DNA of 64,000 nt, from positions 1-64,000 of the forward strand of contig NZ_BMXG01000011.1 of NCBI RefSeq assembly GCF_014651635.1, in the 5' to 3' direction. The notes beneath the pieces are model-generated. The model saw nothing but the letters and a program-made list of their open reading frames with translations. It ran no database searches and had not been told where the DNA came from. The position numbers were made by a program, and so were the translations under genes. Below are positions 16,466 through 24,275 of this stretch, piece by piece. The stretch is from Cerasicoccus arenae. GTDB lineage: Bacteria; Verrucomicrobiota; Verrucomicrobiia; Opitutales; Cerasicoccaceae. Within the stretch, counting starts at the first letter, position 1. Every line of letters begins with the position of its first letter.

Positions 16466-17275
16466 ATGTTGCGAGAGCAGAAACGTTTGGTGGTTTACCG
16501 TTCGGCGACGCCTGCCGCGCCAGTGCTCCCCCTGCGCGTGCGTTCGGTTGGCCGTTATGAGCTGGATCGGGATTGGGTCGAGGAGCCCCGGCAGAAGTGG
16601 TTTGTCGAGCTGTTTTGGGGTATCTCTGGTCGGGGGGAATTCTACACTGGGGAGGATTGGGTGACCCTTGAGCCTGAGTGGATTTTCCTCTATCGCCCAG
16701 GTGACCACCATTGGCTGCGTGTGCTTACGGAAAGTTGGCGTTATTGCTGGGTGACCTTTGATCACGCCTCCGCTGAGGAATGGATCAATGGCTTTGGCCT
16801 CCATGAGCGCACCTGCCGTGCTGGCGCTTGCCCAGAGGCGTTGTTTCTGGAAATTGCCGAGGCGCTTCATCGCTCGACGGTTCAAGGGGAAATTCACGCT
16901 GCCAATATCGGGCATCAAATCCTTGCGGAGGCCTCAGTCCAGGTGACGCATCCACCTGCTGACTCGATCGCGAGTCGGGCCAAGGCAATTATTGATAAGC
17001 ATTTTATGGACCCGCAATTCGGGGTCGCCGCGCTCTCCGATGAGTTGGCAATTCACCGGAGCACATTATTCCGCCAATTTGCTGCGGCGCACGGGCTGAA
17101 CCCCTCGTCTTACTTGCAAAATCTACGCCTTCAGCGCGGACTGAATCTCCTGCGGGAAACCGTAACGCCGATCCAGGAAATCGCGTTAACTGCTGGCTTT
17201 ACTGACCCGAATTACTTTGCCCGTGCCGTTCGCGATGCTACTGGCATGAGTCCCCGTGCCTTGCGGCGAAGCTAA
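16466..17275 (+). CDS. AraC-family transcriptional regulator
   Basis: The 269-residue protein has an N-terminal cupin-like sensing region (GRGEFYTGEDWVTLEPEW, then FLYRPGDHHWLRV) and a C-terminal double helix-turn-helix of the AraC type. The latter contains FGVAALSDELAIHRSTLFRQF and the signature IQEIALTAGFTDPNYFARAVRDATGMSPRALRR. The ATG at 16466 was chosen; the open frame extends far upstream into the divergent gene, which cannot be coding on both strands. It most likely controls the GH4 glycosidase in response to a sugar, by analogy with AraC, MelR and similar regulators. The gene ends convergent to the M32 peptidase gene. Confidence 0.92.
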   Translation: MLREQKRLVVYRSATPAAPVLPLRVRSVGRYELDRDWVEEPRQKWFVELFWGISGRGEFYTGEDWVTLEPEWIFLYRPGDHHWLRVLTESWRYCWVTFDHASAEEWINGFGLHERTCRAGACPEALFLEIAEALHRSTVQGEIHAANIGHQILAEASVQVTHPPADSIASRAKAIIDKHFMDPQFGVAALSDELAIHRSTLFRQFAAAHGLNPSSYLQNLRLQRGLNLLRETVTPIQEIALTAGFTDPNYFARAVRDATGMSPRALRRS

Positions 17276-17301
17276 GGCGTTGGGGCGTTGTCCAAGGTAG
17301 T

Positions 17302-17323
17302 GCAGGCGCGTCCCCGCGCCTGC
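17302..17323. repeat. Perfect GC-rich hairpin between convergent genes
   Basis: GCAGGCGCG (17302-17310) and CGCGCCTGC (17315-17323) flank a TCCC loop. No T tract follows closely. It may stop both the rightward AraC and leftward M32 transcripts, or be one copy of a dispersed palindromic element; no second copy was found in the window. Confidence 0.6.
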
Positions 17324-17346
17324 GCGACCTTTACACGGGATTTTTC

Positions 17347-17360
17347 TTTAACCTTTAACC
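17347..17360 (+). repeat. Two copies of the TTTAACC heptamer
   Basis: Two tandem TTTAACC units followed by TC lie immediately before the stop codon position of the leftward M32 gene. Unlike the other arrays in the window, this one is not in front of a start codon. Confidence 0.8.
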
Positions 17361-18854
17361 TCAAACCCCATACAACACGCTATAGCGTTCGCGGAGGTAG
17401 TTGATCAGCGGGGCAGGGGAGATTTCTTCGCCCGTGGCTTGGCGAACTAGTTCGCGGGTGCCAAAACGTTTGCCGTGGCGGTGGACGTTTTTCTGGAGCC
17501 AGCCAAGCAGGCTGCTGAAGTTGCCGCAGGCGATCTCGTCTTGCAGCTTGGGCAGGGCGGTGTTTGCGGCGGACCAGAGTTGTGCGGCGAGGACATTGCC
17601 CAAGGAGTAGCTTGGGAAGTAGCCGAAGAAGCCTTCGGACCAGTGGACATCTTGCAGACAGCCCATCGCAAACGACTCTGGTGTGAGGCCGAGAAGTTCT
17701 TTGCTCAGTTCGTTCCAGGCCGCAGGCACGCCCGCGACATCGAGCTCACCCGAGAACAGCGCGCGCTCGATCTGAAAGCGGAGAATGACATGGAGGTTGT
17801 AGGTTACCTCGTCGGCGTCGACACGGATGGGTTGGCGTTGCACGGCGTTGATCGCGAGGCGCAGGTCTGCCGAGGAAACGCCCTTGAGCTGAGTCGGGAA
17901 AGCGTCCCGGTAGCGTGGCTCATAAAAGGCCCAAAAGGCTTCGCTGCGGGCAACTTGGTTTTCCCAGAGACGGCTCTGCGATTCATGGACGCCCATGCCA
18001 ACGGAGTTGGCCAGTGGGAGTCCGAAGCTTTTGCGATTACCAATGCGGAGGCCTTGCTCATACATGCCATGGCCAGCTTCGTGAATCGCGCTGAAGAGTG
18101 AATCGAGGGGGTTGTCTGGCGCAAAACGGGTCGTCAGGCGGGTGTCCCAGCCATTACCACCGCAGAAGGGGTGCACCGCAACATCCAGCCGGCCGTAGTT
18201 GAAATCGAAGCCAATGCGGGTTAGCACTTCGCGGAGAAACGACTCCTGCGCGTCAACGGGGAAGCCCTTGAAAATGGAAATGTCGGCCTTGCGTGGCGCG
18301 GTGAGAACGGCCTCGGACAAGTCACGCAATGGGTCGCGCAACTCGTCAAACAGGGAAGCAAAGACGCCCGCTGACATGCCTGGGTCGAAGCGGTCGATCC
18401 AATAATCGTAGACGTTCTCGCTACAACCAAGATAGCCTGCTTCCTCGTGGGCGAGGGTAATCTGCCTCTGGAGCATGGGCGAAAAGGCGGAAAAATCGCT
18501 CTTTTTGCGAGCTTCAGTCCAAGCGTGATAGCCCTCGCTGGCGGCTTCCGTTTTGCGGCGAACAAAGTCTGCGGGAAGCTTGACGGCGCGATCGTACTCA
18601 CGGCGGGATTCCCGGACGATGCAAGCGGCGTCCGCGCTGAGTTCGGTCGATTCGAGCTCGGTGATCCACTCTCCGATTTCAGGGCGGGTAAAGGCGTGGT
18701 GGACGACTTCGGCCACGGCAGCATTTTGCTGGGCGCGAAGCGAGGCAGAGCTAGGGGGGAGATTGACTTGCTCATCCCATCCCAGCACGGCGGAGACGGA
18801 ATCTAGCAGGCCGATGCGTTTGAGGGCGGCGGTGAGTCGGTTAAAAGTGTCCAT
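17361..18854 (-). CDS. M32 family metallo-carboxypeptidase (thermostable carboxypeptidase 1 type)
   Basis: M32 enzymes are cytoplasmic zinc or cobalt carboxypeptidases that trim a broad range of C-terminal residues. The 497-residue product has the expected length, all-helical composition and the catalytic HEXXH motif as FSAIHEAGHGMYEQGL. The preceding DTRLTTRF and downstream VGMGVHESQSRLWENQVARS, which supplies the third metal-ligand Glu, are also family hallmarks. The start at 18854 gives a normal N-terminus. It is followed downstream by the small GC-rich hairpin and by the convergent AraC gene. A role in peptide recycling is assumed from the family. Confidence 0.94.
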   Translation of the reverse strand: MDTFNRLTAALKRIGLLDSVSAVLGWDEQVNLPPSSASLRAQQNAAVAEVVHHAFTRPEIGEWITELESTELSADAACIVRESRREYDRAVKLPADFVRRKTEAASEGYHAWTEARKKSDFSAFSPMLQRQITLAHEEAGYLGCSENVYDYWIDRFDPGMSAGVFASLFDELRDPLRDLSEAVLTAPRKADISIFKGFPVDAQESFLREVLTRIGFDFNYGRLDVAVHPFCGGNGWDTRLTTRFAPDNPLDSLFSAIHEAGHGMYEQGLRIGNRKSFGLPLANSVGMGVHESQSRLWENQVARSEAFWAFYEPRYRDAFPTQLKGVSSADLRLAINAVQRQPIRVDADEVTYNLHVILRFQIERALFSGELDVAGVPAAWNELSKELLGLTPESFAMGCLQDVHWSEGFFGYFPSYSLGNVLAAQLWSAANTALPKLQDEIACGNFSSLLGWLQKNVHRHGKRFGTRELVRQATGEEISPAPLINYLRERYSVLYGV

Positions 18855-18910
18855 GGGTCCTATGACGTTTGTCTTGAGTCAGAATGAGTGGCGGTCTGGC
18901 TTATTCCGCG

Positions 18911-19432
18911 CTAATCTACATACTCCTCGATTTCGTAAACTTGGGGATCTTTGTGTGGGCCTTTAAAGCGGCGAAAAAGTTTTTTGCGAGAGCCTTCTGC
19001 GGCAGCCATAGGGTCCATTGCAAGATCGTCGCCATATTCATCCTCTAGTTTTTCAGCGTCTTCGCCGAGCTCAAGGCGGCGGGCCATTTCCTGCATGGCG
19101 GGGGGGAGGGAACTGCCAGTGATCTCTCCGACACGGCGCATGAGGCTACCGAGCTCGCGTGAATCGAGGTTATTTTCGTCCATGCCCTGGAATTCACGTT
19201 CGAGCTCATTGATGGCCTGTTCGTAGCGCGGGTCATCGTATTTGGAGTCGTCGAGCGCGGGGTCTCCTTCGATACCAAATGCCTTAACGAATGAAAACTG
19301 GGAGACCTGCTTTTGGAGGGGAAACTTTGGATTGTCCGGGCAGCGCGGGGTCTTGCCAGCATGTTTGAGACTACGTGCGTAAAAGGTGTAAACGGTGTTA
19401 TTTTTGGGACAATAGAACTCGTAAAATGGCAT
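18911..19432 (-). CDS. FmdB-like small protein with acidic C-terminal part
   Basis: The 173-residue product opens with MPFYEFYCPKNNTVYTFYARS and RCPDNPKF, which resembles the N-terminal zinc-ribbon of FmdB-type proteins (MPxYEYxCxxC...). Only one Cys remains in each half (about Cys8 and Cys31), so a normal zinc ribbon cannot form. The remainder is acidic and helical (MRRVGEITGSSLPPAMQEMARRLE, then EDAEKLEDEYGDDLA) and ends with a basic/acidic mix. Function is unknown. It is 56 bases upstream of the M32 gene on the same strand and may share its transcript. Confidence 0.72.
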   Translation of the reverse strand: MPFYEFYCPKNNTVYTFYARSLKHAGKTPRCPDNPKFPLQKQVSQFSFVKAFGIEGDPALDDSKYDDPRYEQAINELEREFQGMDENNLDSRELGSLMRRVGEITGSSLPPAMQEMARRLELGEDAEKLEDEYGDDLAMDPMAAAEGSRKKLFRRFKGPHKDPQVYEIEEYVD

Positions 19433-19532
19433 GGTGAGGTTTTCTTAGCAAATTTGCCTTCGCTGTTGCGAGTGGGAAACGAATCAGCAAGGCTACGATC
19501 GCGGTTGATACAAGCTGAATCGCTCGCTCTAC

Positions 19533-20015
19533 ATGATCTTACGCTCCCGCATCGATATATCGCTGCCGCCAGACAAAGTCTGGGAGATGCTGCGTTATGC
19601 GGAATATATGGAGCTGTGGAACCCGAAATGCGTCTCCTGCCCGAGTTTGGGGCGAGAATTACAGGTCGGCGATACTTTCTCCGCCACGTTCAAGCTCACC
19701 AAGGAAGGCGTGAGCGACTGCGAGGTCTTGGCGCTGGAGCCTTGCCAGCGGATAACCATCCGGCACCGCCCGCGGGAGATGAAGGGCTATGTCGACGAGA
19801 CTTACCACCTGCTGCCGCGCAAAAATGGTCAAACTACGCGTGTTGAGCAAGTGCTCGACGTGACGCATTCCAGCATCCCTCGTTGGGCGCAGGCATTAAT
19901 GTATTTCCTCAACCGTTTTGGCCGAAAAATGGGCGACGGCCCATTGGAAGGTTTGCGAGATGCGGCGATTGCCCAGGCGGGGATGCGTTCCGGCCAACGT
20001 GGAGGCTATGCATGA
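19533..20015 (+). CDS. SRPBCC family (polyketide cyclase/START-like) protein
   Basis: The 160-residue protein has the helix-grip fold signature from its first residues (LRSRIDISLPPDKVWEMLRYAEYMELWNP), then paired strands (GDTFSATFKL, ITIRHRPREMKGYVDETYHLLP) and a long C-terminal helix. This fold binds hydrophobic small molecules. It is unrelated in sequence detail to the AHSA1 protein near position 1200. The end overlaps by ten bases the 3' end of the convergent gene on the other strand. Ligand and role are unknown. Confidence 0.78.
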   Translation: MILRSRIDISLPPDKVWEMLRYAEYMELWNPKCVSCPSLGRELQVGDTFSATFKLTKEGVSDCEVLALEPCQRITIRHRPREMKGYVDETYHLLPRKNGQTTRVEQVLDVTHSSIPRWAQALMYFLNRFGRKMGDGPLEGLRDAAIAQAGMRSGQRGGYA

Positions 20016-20572
20016 CTGGAGTGCGAAGCAGGTAAGTCATTGTCATATGCCGACTGGTTGGACTCTTTCTCGCTTTTAGGTTGGAACTTAGAGACGAGAA
20101 GAGCTACAAATGCCAGAACTAGAAAAGCAGTTCTCAGCTTTTCATAGCGCCTGATCGGTGCCGCTGCGCGATCGCCTTCAGCGCGCTTCTGAACGACCTT
20201 TTGTTGAGATTCGCGCATGCGGTCTTTTAAGTCTGTTCGGGTCAGTAGCTCTCCGGTATCGATATTCATCGTTTCTTTCTCATTTTGCATGCGATGGTAC
20301 ATATCAGCATTCTCTTTGTGCTCTAGGATTTCATGATTTAGATCAGCCAGTGCAATCGCCTTCTCTATCTTCTTCATCGAAAACCAAAGGCATAGAAGTA
20401 GCAGGCACAATGCAACAGGCTCAAGCAATCCCAGCCCGCAATTAACTCCCCTCCATTCAAATTGCTGAACCGAATATGCAAACGTGGTTCCGACTAGACC
20501 TGCGATAAAGTAATCAAACTTCTGCTCAGATTGCTTAATACTTTGAAATAAACTGAATCGAATTTCTTTCAT
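20006..20572 (-). CDS. Membrane protein of unknown function with central coiled coil
   Basis: The 188-residue product has two N-terminal hydrophobic segments (about 24-40 and 49-66), a charged helical stretch rich in Glu, Lys, Met and Asn (about 70-140) likely to be coiled coil, and a third hydrophobic segment near the C-terminus (FLVLAFVALLVSKF). I do not recognise a family. Codon use and base composition are AT-rich (about 37-47 percent GC in sampled stretches) compared with flanking genes. It is the last of three small leftward genes in this low-GC patch. Confidence 0.62.
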   Translation of the reverse strand: MKEIRFSLFQSIKQSEQKFDYFIAGLVGTTFAYSVQQFEWRGVNCGLGLLEPVALCLLLLCLWFSMKKIEKAIALADLNHEILEHKENADMYHRMQNEKETMNIDTGELLTRTDLKDRMRESQQKVVQKRAEGDRAAAPIRRYEKLRTAFLVLAFVALLVSKFQPKSEKESNQSAYDNDLPASHSSHA

Positions 20573-20678
20573 ACATTATTCTGGTCGAATGTAAAAAGTA
20601 TGGCGGGGCCTTAGCGTTTGTGACCACAGATTTGTTCGGTTTGTGGCTGAGATTGGATTATGCTGCGTGAGCGTGATT

Positions 20679-21056
20679 CTACTGTATTGAAACTTTTCGC
20701 TCATCAACTGTAATCGTAGCATTAGGAGGCACTTCCAAGAGTGCTTGGTTAGGCTCTTCCGTATGATTTATTTCTATTATCGAAGCGGTGTTTTGCAAGT
20801 TAATCCAAAACGGTGCGTGGCTGACTCCCATTAGCTCGACTTTCGCCCAGGCTGGTAAATGTAATTCCAGAATTCTCACCGATATGGGTCCATCTAGTTT
20901 TACTATTGAGCCATCAACGTTTAGGTTCCAATAGCCGCCTGGGCCTGTAATAGCGTATGTTTGGCCGGTCTCAATTGGCCCCACGCTCTCCGTGTGAGAA
21001 CACCCCGTGAGTAGGAGAAGTCCAATTGTCGTTAGAAACCTAGATAGGACTCTCAT
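20679..21056 (-). CDS. Small predicted lipoprotein
   Basis: The 125-residue product begins MRVLSRFLTTIGLLLLTGCSH, a textbook lipoprotein signal with lipobox LTGC, so the mature protein should start at that Cys and be membrane-anchored. The rest is beta-rich (TYAITGPGGYWNLNVDG, ISVRILELHLPAWAKVEL) and ends with NATITVDERKVSIQ. No family is recognised. The ATG at 21056 was chosen because an upstream in-frame ATG would bury the signal peptide. It belongs to the low-GC patch with its two neighbours. Confidence 0.65.
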   Translation of the reverse strand: MRVLSRFLTTIGLLLLTGCSHTESVGPIETGQTYAITGPGGYWNLNVDGSIVKLDGPISVRILELHLPAWAKVELMGVSHAPFWINLQNTASIIEINHTEEPNQALLEVPPNATITVDERKVSIQ

Positions 21057-21125
21057 TTTGTTGCATATCGTCAAAGGTGGACATGCCCTTTTTTTGAACA
21101 CAATCTAGGAATTTTCTCCAATGAT

Positions 21126-21626
21126 TTATTCTATTTTTGGTTTTATTTCGCTCAGGTGGTGAATCGTTTGATACCTTTCACCGCTTCGCTTTTCTTGTGA
21201 GTGAGGATTGAACCAAAATGCTTGGAATCCCGCAGATGTTGAAGTGGCTACATCGCTTTCAAATGAATCTCCAATGACCAGGATATTGTCTGGTGCCTCT
21301 TGAAGGTCTGATTCGATGAATTTCCAAAACTCAATTTCGCTCTTTTTCATGCCGATGGTCTTACCGGTGAAAATGCTTGATATGTAATTTCCAAGATTTA
21401 CGCGGTTCAGAGCCTTCATGACCATCTCTGCATCTGACTCGGTAGCATTTGTTGCGACGGAAAGAATGTAGTGATCAGACAATTCCTTTAATGCGGTTTC
21501 GGCTCCATCTACTGCACATACTTCAGGCCACAAATACATCGCTTGGTTTCTGGATGCATCATCCTTCATGAGCGTGTCTCCCCAATCGAAGATAATATGC
21601 CTAATGTTGTTGCTCATTGCATCCAT
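21126..21626 (-). CDS. HAD-superfamily hydrolase
   Basis: The 166-residue protein is a compact haloacid-dehalogenase-type phosphatase. Motif I is HIIFDWGDTLMKDD with the nucleophile Asp and general-acid Asp two residues on, motif II includes SVATNATESDAEMV, a Lys follows in GKTIGMKKSE, and motif IV is ILVIGDSFESDVATSTSAG. The small helical cap suggests a small-molecule phosphatase; substrate is unknown. An alternative start three codons in (21617) is possible. Its start lies only ten bases beyond the hpf terminator, leaving no room for a separate promoter after the hairpin, so it may be expressed by readthrough. Base composition is AT-rich. Confidence 0.85.
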   Translation of the reverse strand: MDAMSNNIRHIIFDWGDTLMKDDASRNQAMYLWPEVCAVDGAETALKELSDHYILSVATNATESDAEMVMKALNRVNLGNYISSIFTGKTIGMKKSEIEFWKFIESDLQEAPDNILVIGDSFESDVATSTSAGFQAFWFNPHSQEKRSGERYQTIHHLSEIKPKIE

Positions 21627-21636
21627 AGAGAGAAAA

Positions 21637-21661
21637 GGCCCGCCGAATAAAACGGCGGGCC
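21637..21661 (-). terminator. Terminator hairpin of hpf, abutting the HAD gene
   Basis: Perfect nine-base stem GGCCCGCCG/CGGCGGGCC with a seven-base loop; on the minus strand it is followed by TTTTCTCTC. It ends the hpf transcript 27 bases after the stop codon. Confidence 0.88.
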
Positions 21662-21688
21662 AAGCAATAGTAGGAATGATTGCGCAGG

Positions 21689-22060
21689 CTAGGCGACTTC
21701 CACCTTGGGAAGATCGGCGGGGATGTCGACCTCGTGCGTGTGCTTGCGTTTCACCTTGATGAGGCGAGCGCGGCGGCGCAGTTTGCGGTCGAGTTTGTTA
21801 ATCATACCGTCGATTGACTTGTAGAGATCGTCACTCTTATCAGAGACGACCATCGACGGGCCGTTAATGTCTATGTGTCCTTTCGCAATGAATTCATCTT
21901 GGCTGCCCTTGTGACTACTATTGGTCTCGAGCTCCACTCGAAGTCGGATAATACGTTCTTCATGGTTAAATAGTTTTTCCGCTTTCTCCCGGACCATTCG
22001 CTTGAGCGAGTCCGTAAGATCGAGGTGAACGCCGCTTATGATGACTTCTTTGGTATTCAT
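21689..22060 (-). CDS. hpf: Ribosome hibernation promoting factor, short form (HPF/YfiA family)
   Basis: HPF-family proteins bind the 30S decoding site and inactivate ribosomes during stationary phase or starvation. The 123-residue product has the beta-alpha-beta-beta-beta-alpha layout: VIISGVHLDLTDSLKRMVREK, then RIIRLRVELETN, DEFIAKGHIDINGPSMVVSDKSDDLYKSIDGMI, and the basic helix KLDRKLRRRARLIKVKR that contacts rRNA. It lacks the C-terminal dimerisation domain of long HPF. ATG 22060 is preferred over ATG 22066 and a further one upstream; the choice between the first two is uncertain. A strong terminator follows. Confidence 0.9.
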   Translation of the reverse strand: MNTKEVIISGVHLDLTDSLKRMVREKAEKLFNHEERIIRLRVELETNSSHKGSQDEFIAKGHIDINGPSMVVSDKSDDLYKSIDGMINKLDRKLRRRARLIKVKRKHTHEVDIPADLPKVEVA

Positions 22061-22182
22061 TGGCATTTTCCGTTTGTGGTTCTTTGGTTTTCGCTCCAAT
22101 AAAGGAGCAACTCAGTTTTAGATCACGCTAATTAGGACGCGTCTTATTTCTTAGACGCTTCCGAGAACGCAAGGTTCCATGC

Positions 22183-22995
22183 ATGAACAACGATAGCTTA
22201 TCCCGTGCCGTACAAAAATATACCGCCGTTATTGTAACGGGCGGTTCTTCTGGAATTGGACGCGGTCTCATCGCTGCAATTTCAAAGTTAAACCCGTCTG
22301 CGAAGATATGCAACATTTCTCGGTCGGAACCTCAATTTAATTTACCCGATGGCGTGCTCACGCACATTGCCGGTGATCTTTCGCAGGCCTCGGCTGTGGC
22401 AGATGTTGGCACCAAAGTCATTAATTGGCTCAAATTAAACGGCGGCGCTGGAGAAGTGCTTCTTGTAAACAATTCGGGGGTAGGGGCTTACGGATTTAGC
22501 CAAGATATCGAATTGGATAAGCAGCTCGCCGTGATCGACTTGAATGTCCGTGCCGTTGTCCAATTGACCGGTATTGTGTTGCCTCAGTTGCTTGAGCGCG
22601 GCGGCACGGTGATGACGATTTCTTCGACGGCCTCCTTCCAGCCGACGCCTGTGTTATCCGTATACGGTGCCACGAAGTCGTTTGTGTTTAATTGGAGCCT
22701 CGCGCTGGGTAATGACCTGAAGGGAACTAAAGTGAATACGATCGTTATTTGCCCTGGTCCTACTGACACTGGTTTCTTTGAAGCAGCTGGATTTACGGGC
22801 AAACCGCCCGGCGTGGTCAAAACCGAACAGGTCATCGATACTTGTCTTGAGGCCATTGCGAAGCAGAAAAAACACGATATCTGCGGCTTTATGAATAAGC
22901 TGATGTGCTTTTTCTCCCAGCACCTGCCGCGGACGTTCCTCACCAACGAGGCGGGCAAGCTGATGCGTAAAATTCGCCATCCGGACAGGAAATAG
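22183..22995 (+). CDS. Short-chain dehydrogenase/reductase
   Basis: This 270-residue Rossmann-fold oxidoreductase has the cofactor motif VTGGSSGIGRGLIA, the LLVNNSGVGAYG strand, catalytic Ser in MTISSTASF and the YGATK motif of the classical SDR active site. The C-terminal part after PGPTDTGFF is family-typical, with a basic C-terminus. Substrate and cofactor preference are uncertain; the region after the second strand (NISRSEP) suggests NADP(H). It is followed after only six bases by the YjbQ gene, so they are co-transcribed. Confidence 0.9.
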   Translation: MNNDSLSRAVQKYTAVIVTGGSSGIGRGLIAAISKLNPSAKICNISRSEPQFNLPDGVLTHIAGDLSQASAVADVGTKVINWLKLNGGAGEVLLVNNSGVGAYGFSQDIELDKQLAVIDLNVRAVVQLTGIVLPQLLERGGTVMTISSTASFQPTPVLSVYGATKSFVFNWSLALGNDLKGTKVNTIVICPGPTDTGFFEAAGFTGKPPGVVKTEQVIDTCLEAIAKQKKHDICGFMNKLMCFFSQHLPRTFLTNEAGKLMRKIRHPDRK

Positions 22996-23001
22996 GCGAT
23001 A

Positions 23002-23421
23002 ATGGCCAATTATACCCAGACGCTCTCGATTACGACCCACGGGCGCGGAACCTACGAAATTACTGGGCAAATTAAATCGGCGCTCACGGATTCCGGTCTA
23101 AAGGCCGGCACGGTCACGGTTTTTTGCCAGCACACGAGCTGTAGCCTTGTTATCATGGAGAATGCAGACCCGACCGCGCGGGCGGATCTGCATTACTTTA
23201 TGGACAAGCTCGTCCCCGAGGACGACCCGAACTACCGTCACACGATGGAGGGGCCGGACGACATGACCAGCCACATCAAAATGGCGTTGACCCGTACTTC
23301 GGAGGTGATCCCCTTCGTGGCCAGGCGTGTCTGTCTAGGCACCTGGCAAGGGGTCTATCTCTGGGAGCACCGGGACGCCCCGCACACCCGTCGCATCGTA
23401 CTCTCGTTCAACGGCGAGTAG
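23002..23421 (+). CDS. YjbQ family protein (UPF0047)
   Basis: The 139-residue product matches the YjbQ/UPF0047 family: an N-terminal ITTHGRGTYEITGQI, the conserved VFCQHTSCSLVIMENADP segment, a His in MEGPDDMTSHIKMALT, and the C-terminal LGTWQGVYLWEHR. Members of this family have been reported to have weak thiamin-phosphate synthase activity; the physiological role is unclear. It overlaps no neighbour but follows the SDR gene by six bases and precedes the acyltransferase gene by 57. Confidence 0.92.
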   Translation: MANYTQTLSITTHGRGTYEITGQIKSALTDSGLKAGTVTVFCQHTSCSLVIMENADPTARADLHYFMDKLVPEDDPNYRHTMEGPDDMTSHIKMALTRTSEVIPFVARRVCLGTWQGVYLWEHRDAPHTRRIVLSFNGE

Positions 23422-23478
23422 GCTCATTTCTTCGAGAGAGAGCCTTGCTTCGGCGGCTGGAGCGCTCATCTTGAATAC

Positions 23479-24180
23479 ATGGTGATGACGGAATCCAAAA
23501 GCGCTTGGCGGTCGGCCTTACTGGCGGCGTATTTGCGTTGGAAATACCGTCAGCGTTTCTATTCCGTGCGGGTGGGCGGTTTTGCGGGGTGGCAGGATTG
23601 GCTGGCCTCAGAGGCCCCGTATCCGTTGGTGTTCTTTGGCAATCATCAGAGCTGGTGGGACGGCTTGCTCGACTTCTCGCTGACGCGCCATTTCGGCATG
23701 GATAACCGACTGATGATGGAGGCCAAGAACTTGGCGCAATTTTCATTTTTCCAAAAATGCGGGGTGTTCGGGGTTGATTTAGACTCCGCCCGTGGTCGTG
23801 GGGCTGGTCTCCTGCACGCGGTGCGCCTGCTCCAAGAGCCATCCACCCGGCGATGCCTGATCCTCTACCCGCAAGGGCGATTAGTGCCAGATTGGGAGGA
23901 TGTGCCCCTACAAGAAGGCTTGGAGATCATTTTGCGCAAGGCTCCTGGAGTGACTGCATTACCGGTGTGGCGACGTCTTCATTTGGGCAAACACGAATTG
24001 CCCGAGGCGGAAATCGAAATTGGCGAGCCGCTCTCTCCGGGGGGGGGGCGCACCACTGCGCAGCTAGCCAATGCACTCAATGCGACGAAAATGGCATTGG
24101 AAACGCGATTAAGTGTTAAAAATGACAAACAAATTATTTACATATCGAAAGGGATAAATACCCTACGAGGTGGGGCATAA
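23479..24180 (+). CDS. Lysophospholipid acyltransferase-like protein (PlsC family)
   Basis: The 233-residue protein has the acyltransferase HX4D motif as FFGNHQSWWDGLLDF (residues about 52-66) and a downstream glycerophosphate-binding-type segment LILYPQGRLVPDW in place of the usual EGTRS. The family transfers acyl chains to lysophospholipids or related glycerol-bearing lipids. The ATG at 23479 starts MVMTESK; a second ATG two codons later is equally possible. A ten-G run (24039-24048) encodes part of the C-terminal region. The substrate may be a non-standard lipid because the second motif is atypical. Confidence 0.82.
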   Translation: MVMTESKSAWRSALLAAYLRWKYRQRFYSVRVGGFAGWQDWLASEAPYPLVFFGNHQSWWDGLLDFSLTRHFGMDNRLMMEAKNLAQFSFFQKCGVFGVDLDSARGRGAGLLHAVRLLQEPSTRRCLILYPQGRLVPDWEDVPLQEGLEIILRKAPGVTALPVWRRLHLGKHELPEAEIEIGEPLSPGGGRTTAQLANALNATKMALETRLSVKNDKQIIYISKGINTLRGGA

Positions 24181-24275
24181 TATATGTAGGGACATGGCCT
24201 GTCAGTTGGTGAGGTTTGTGCTTTACCTTTTCTGATGATCTAACGATGATCCAGAGTTGAACTCGTATAGAACCA

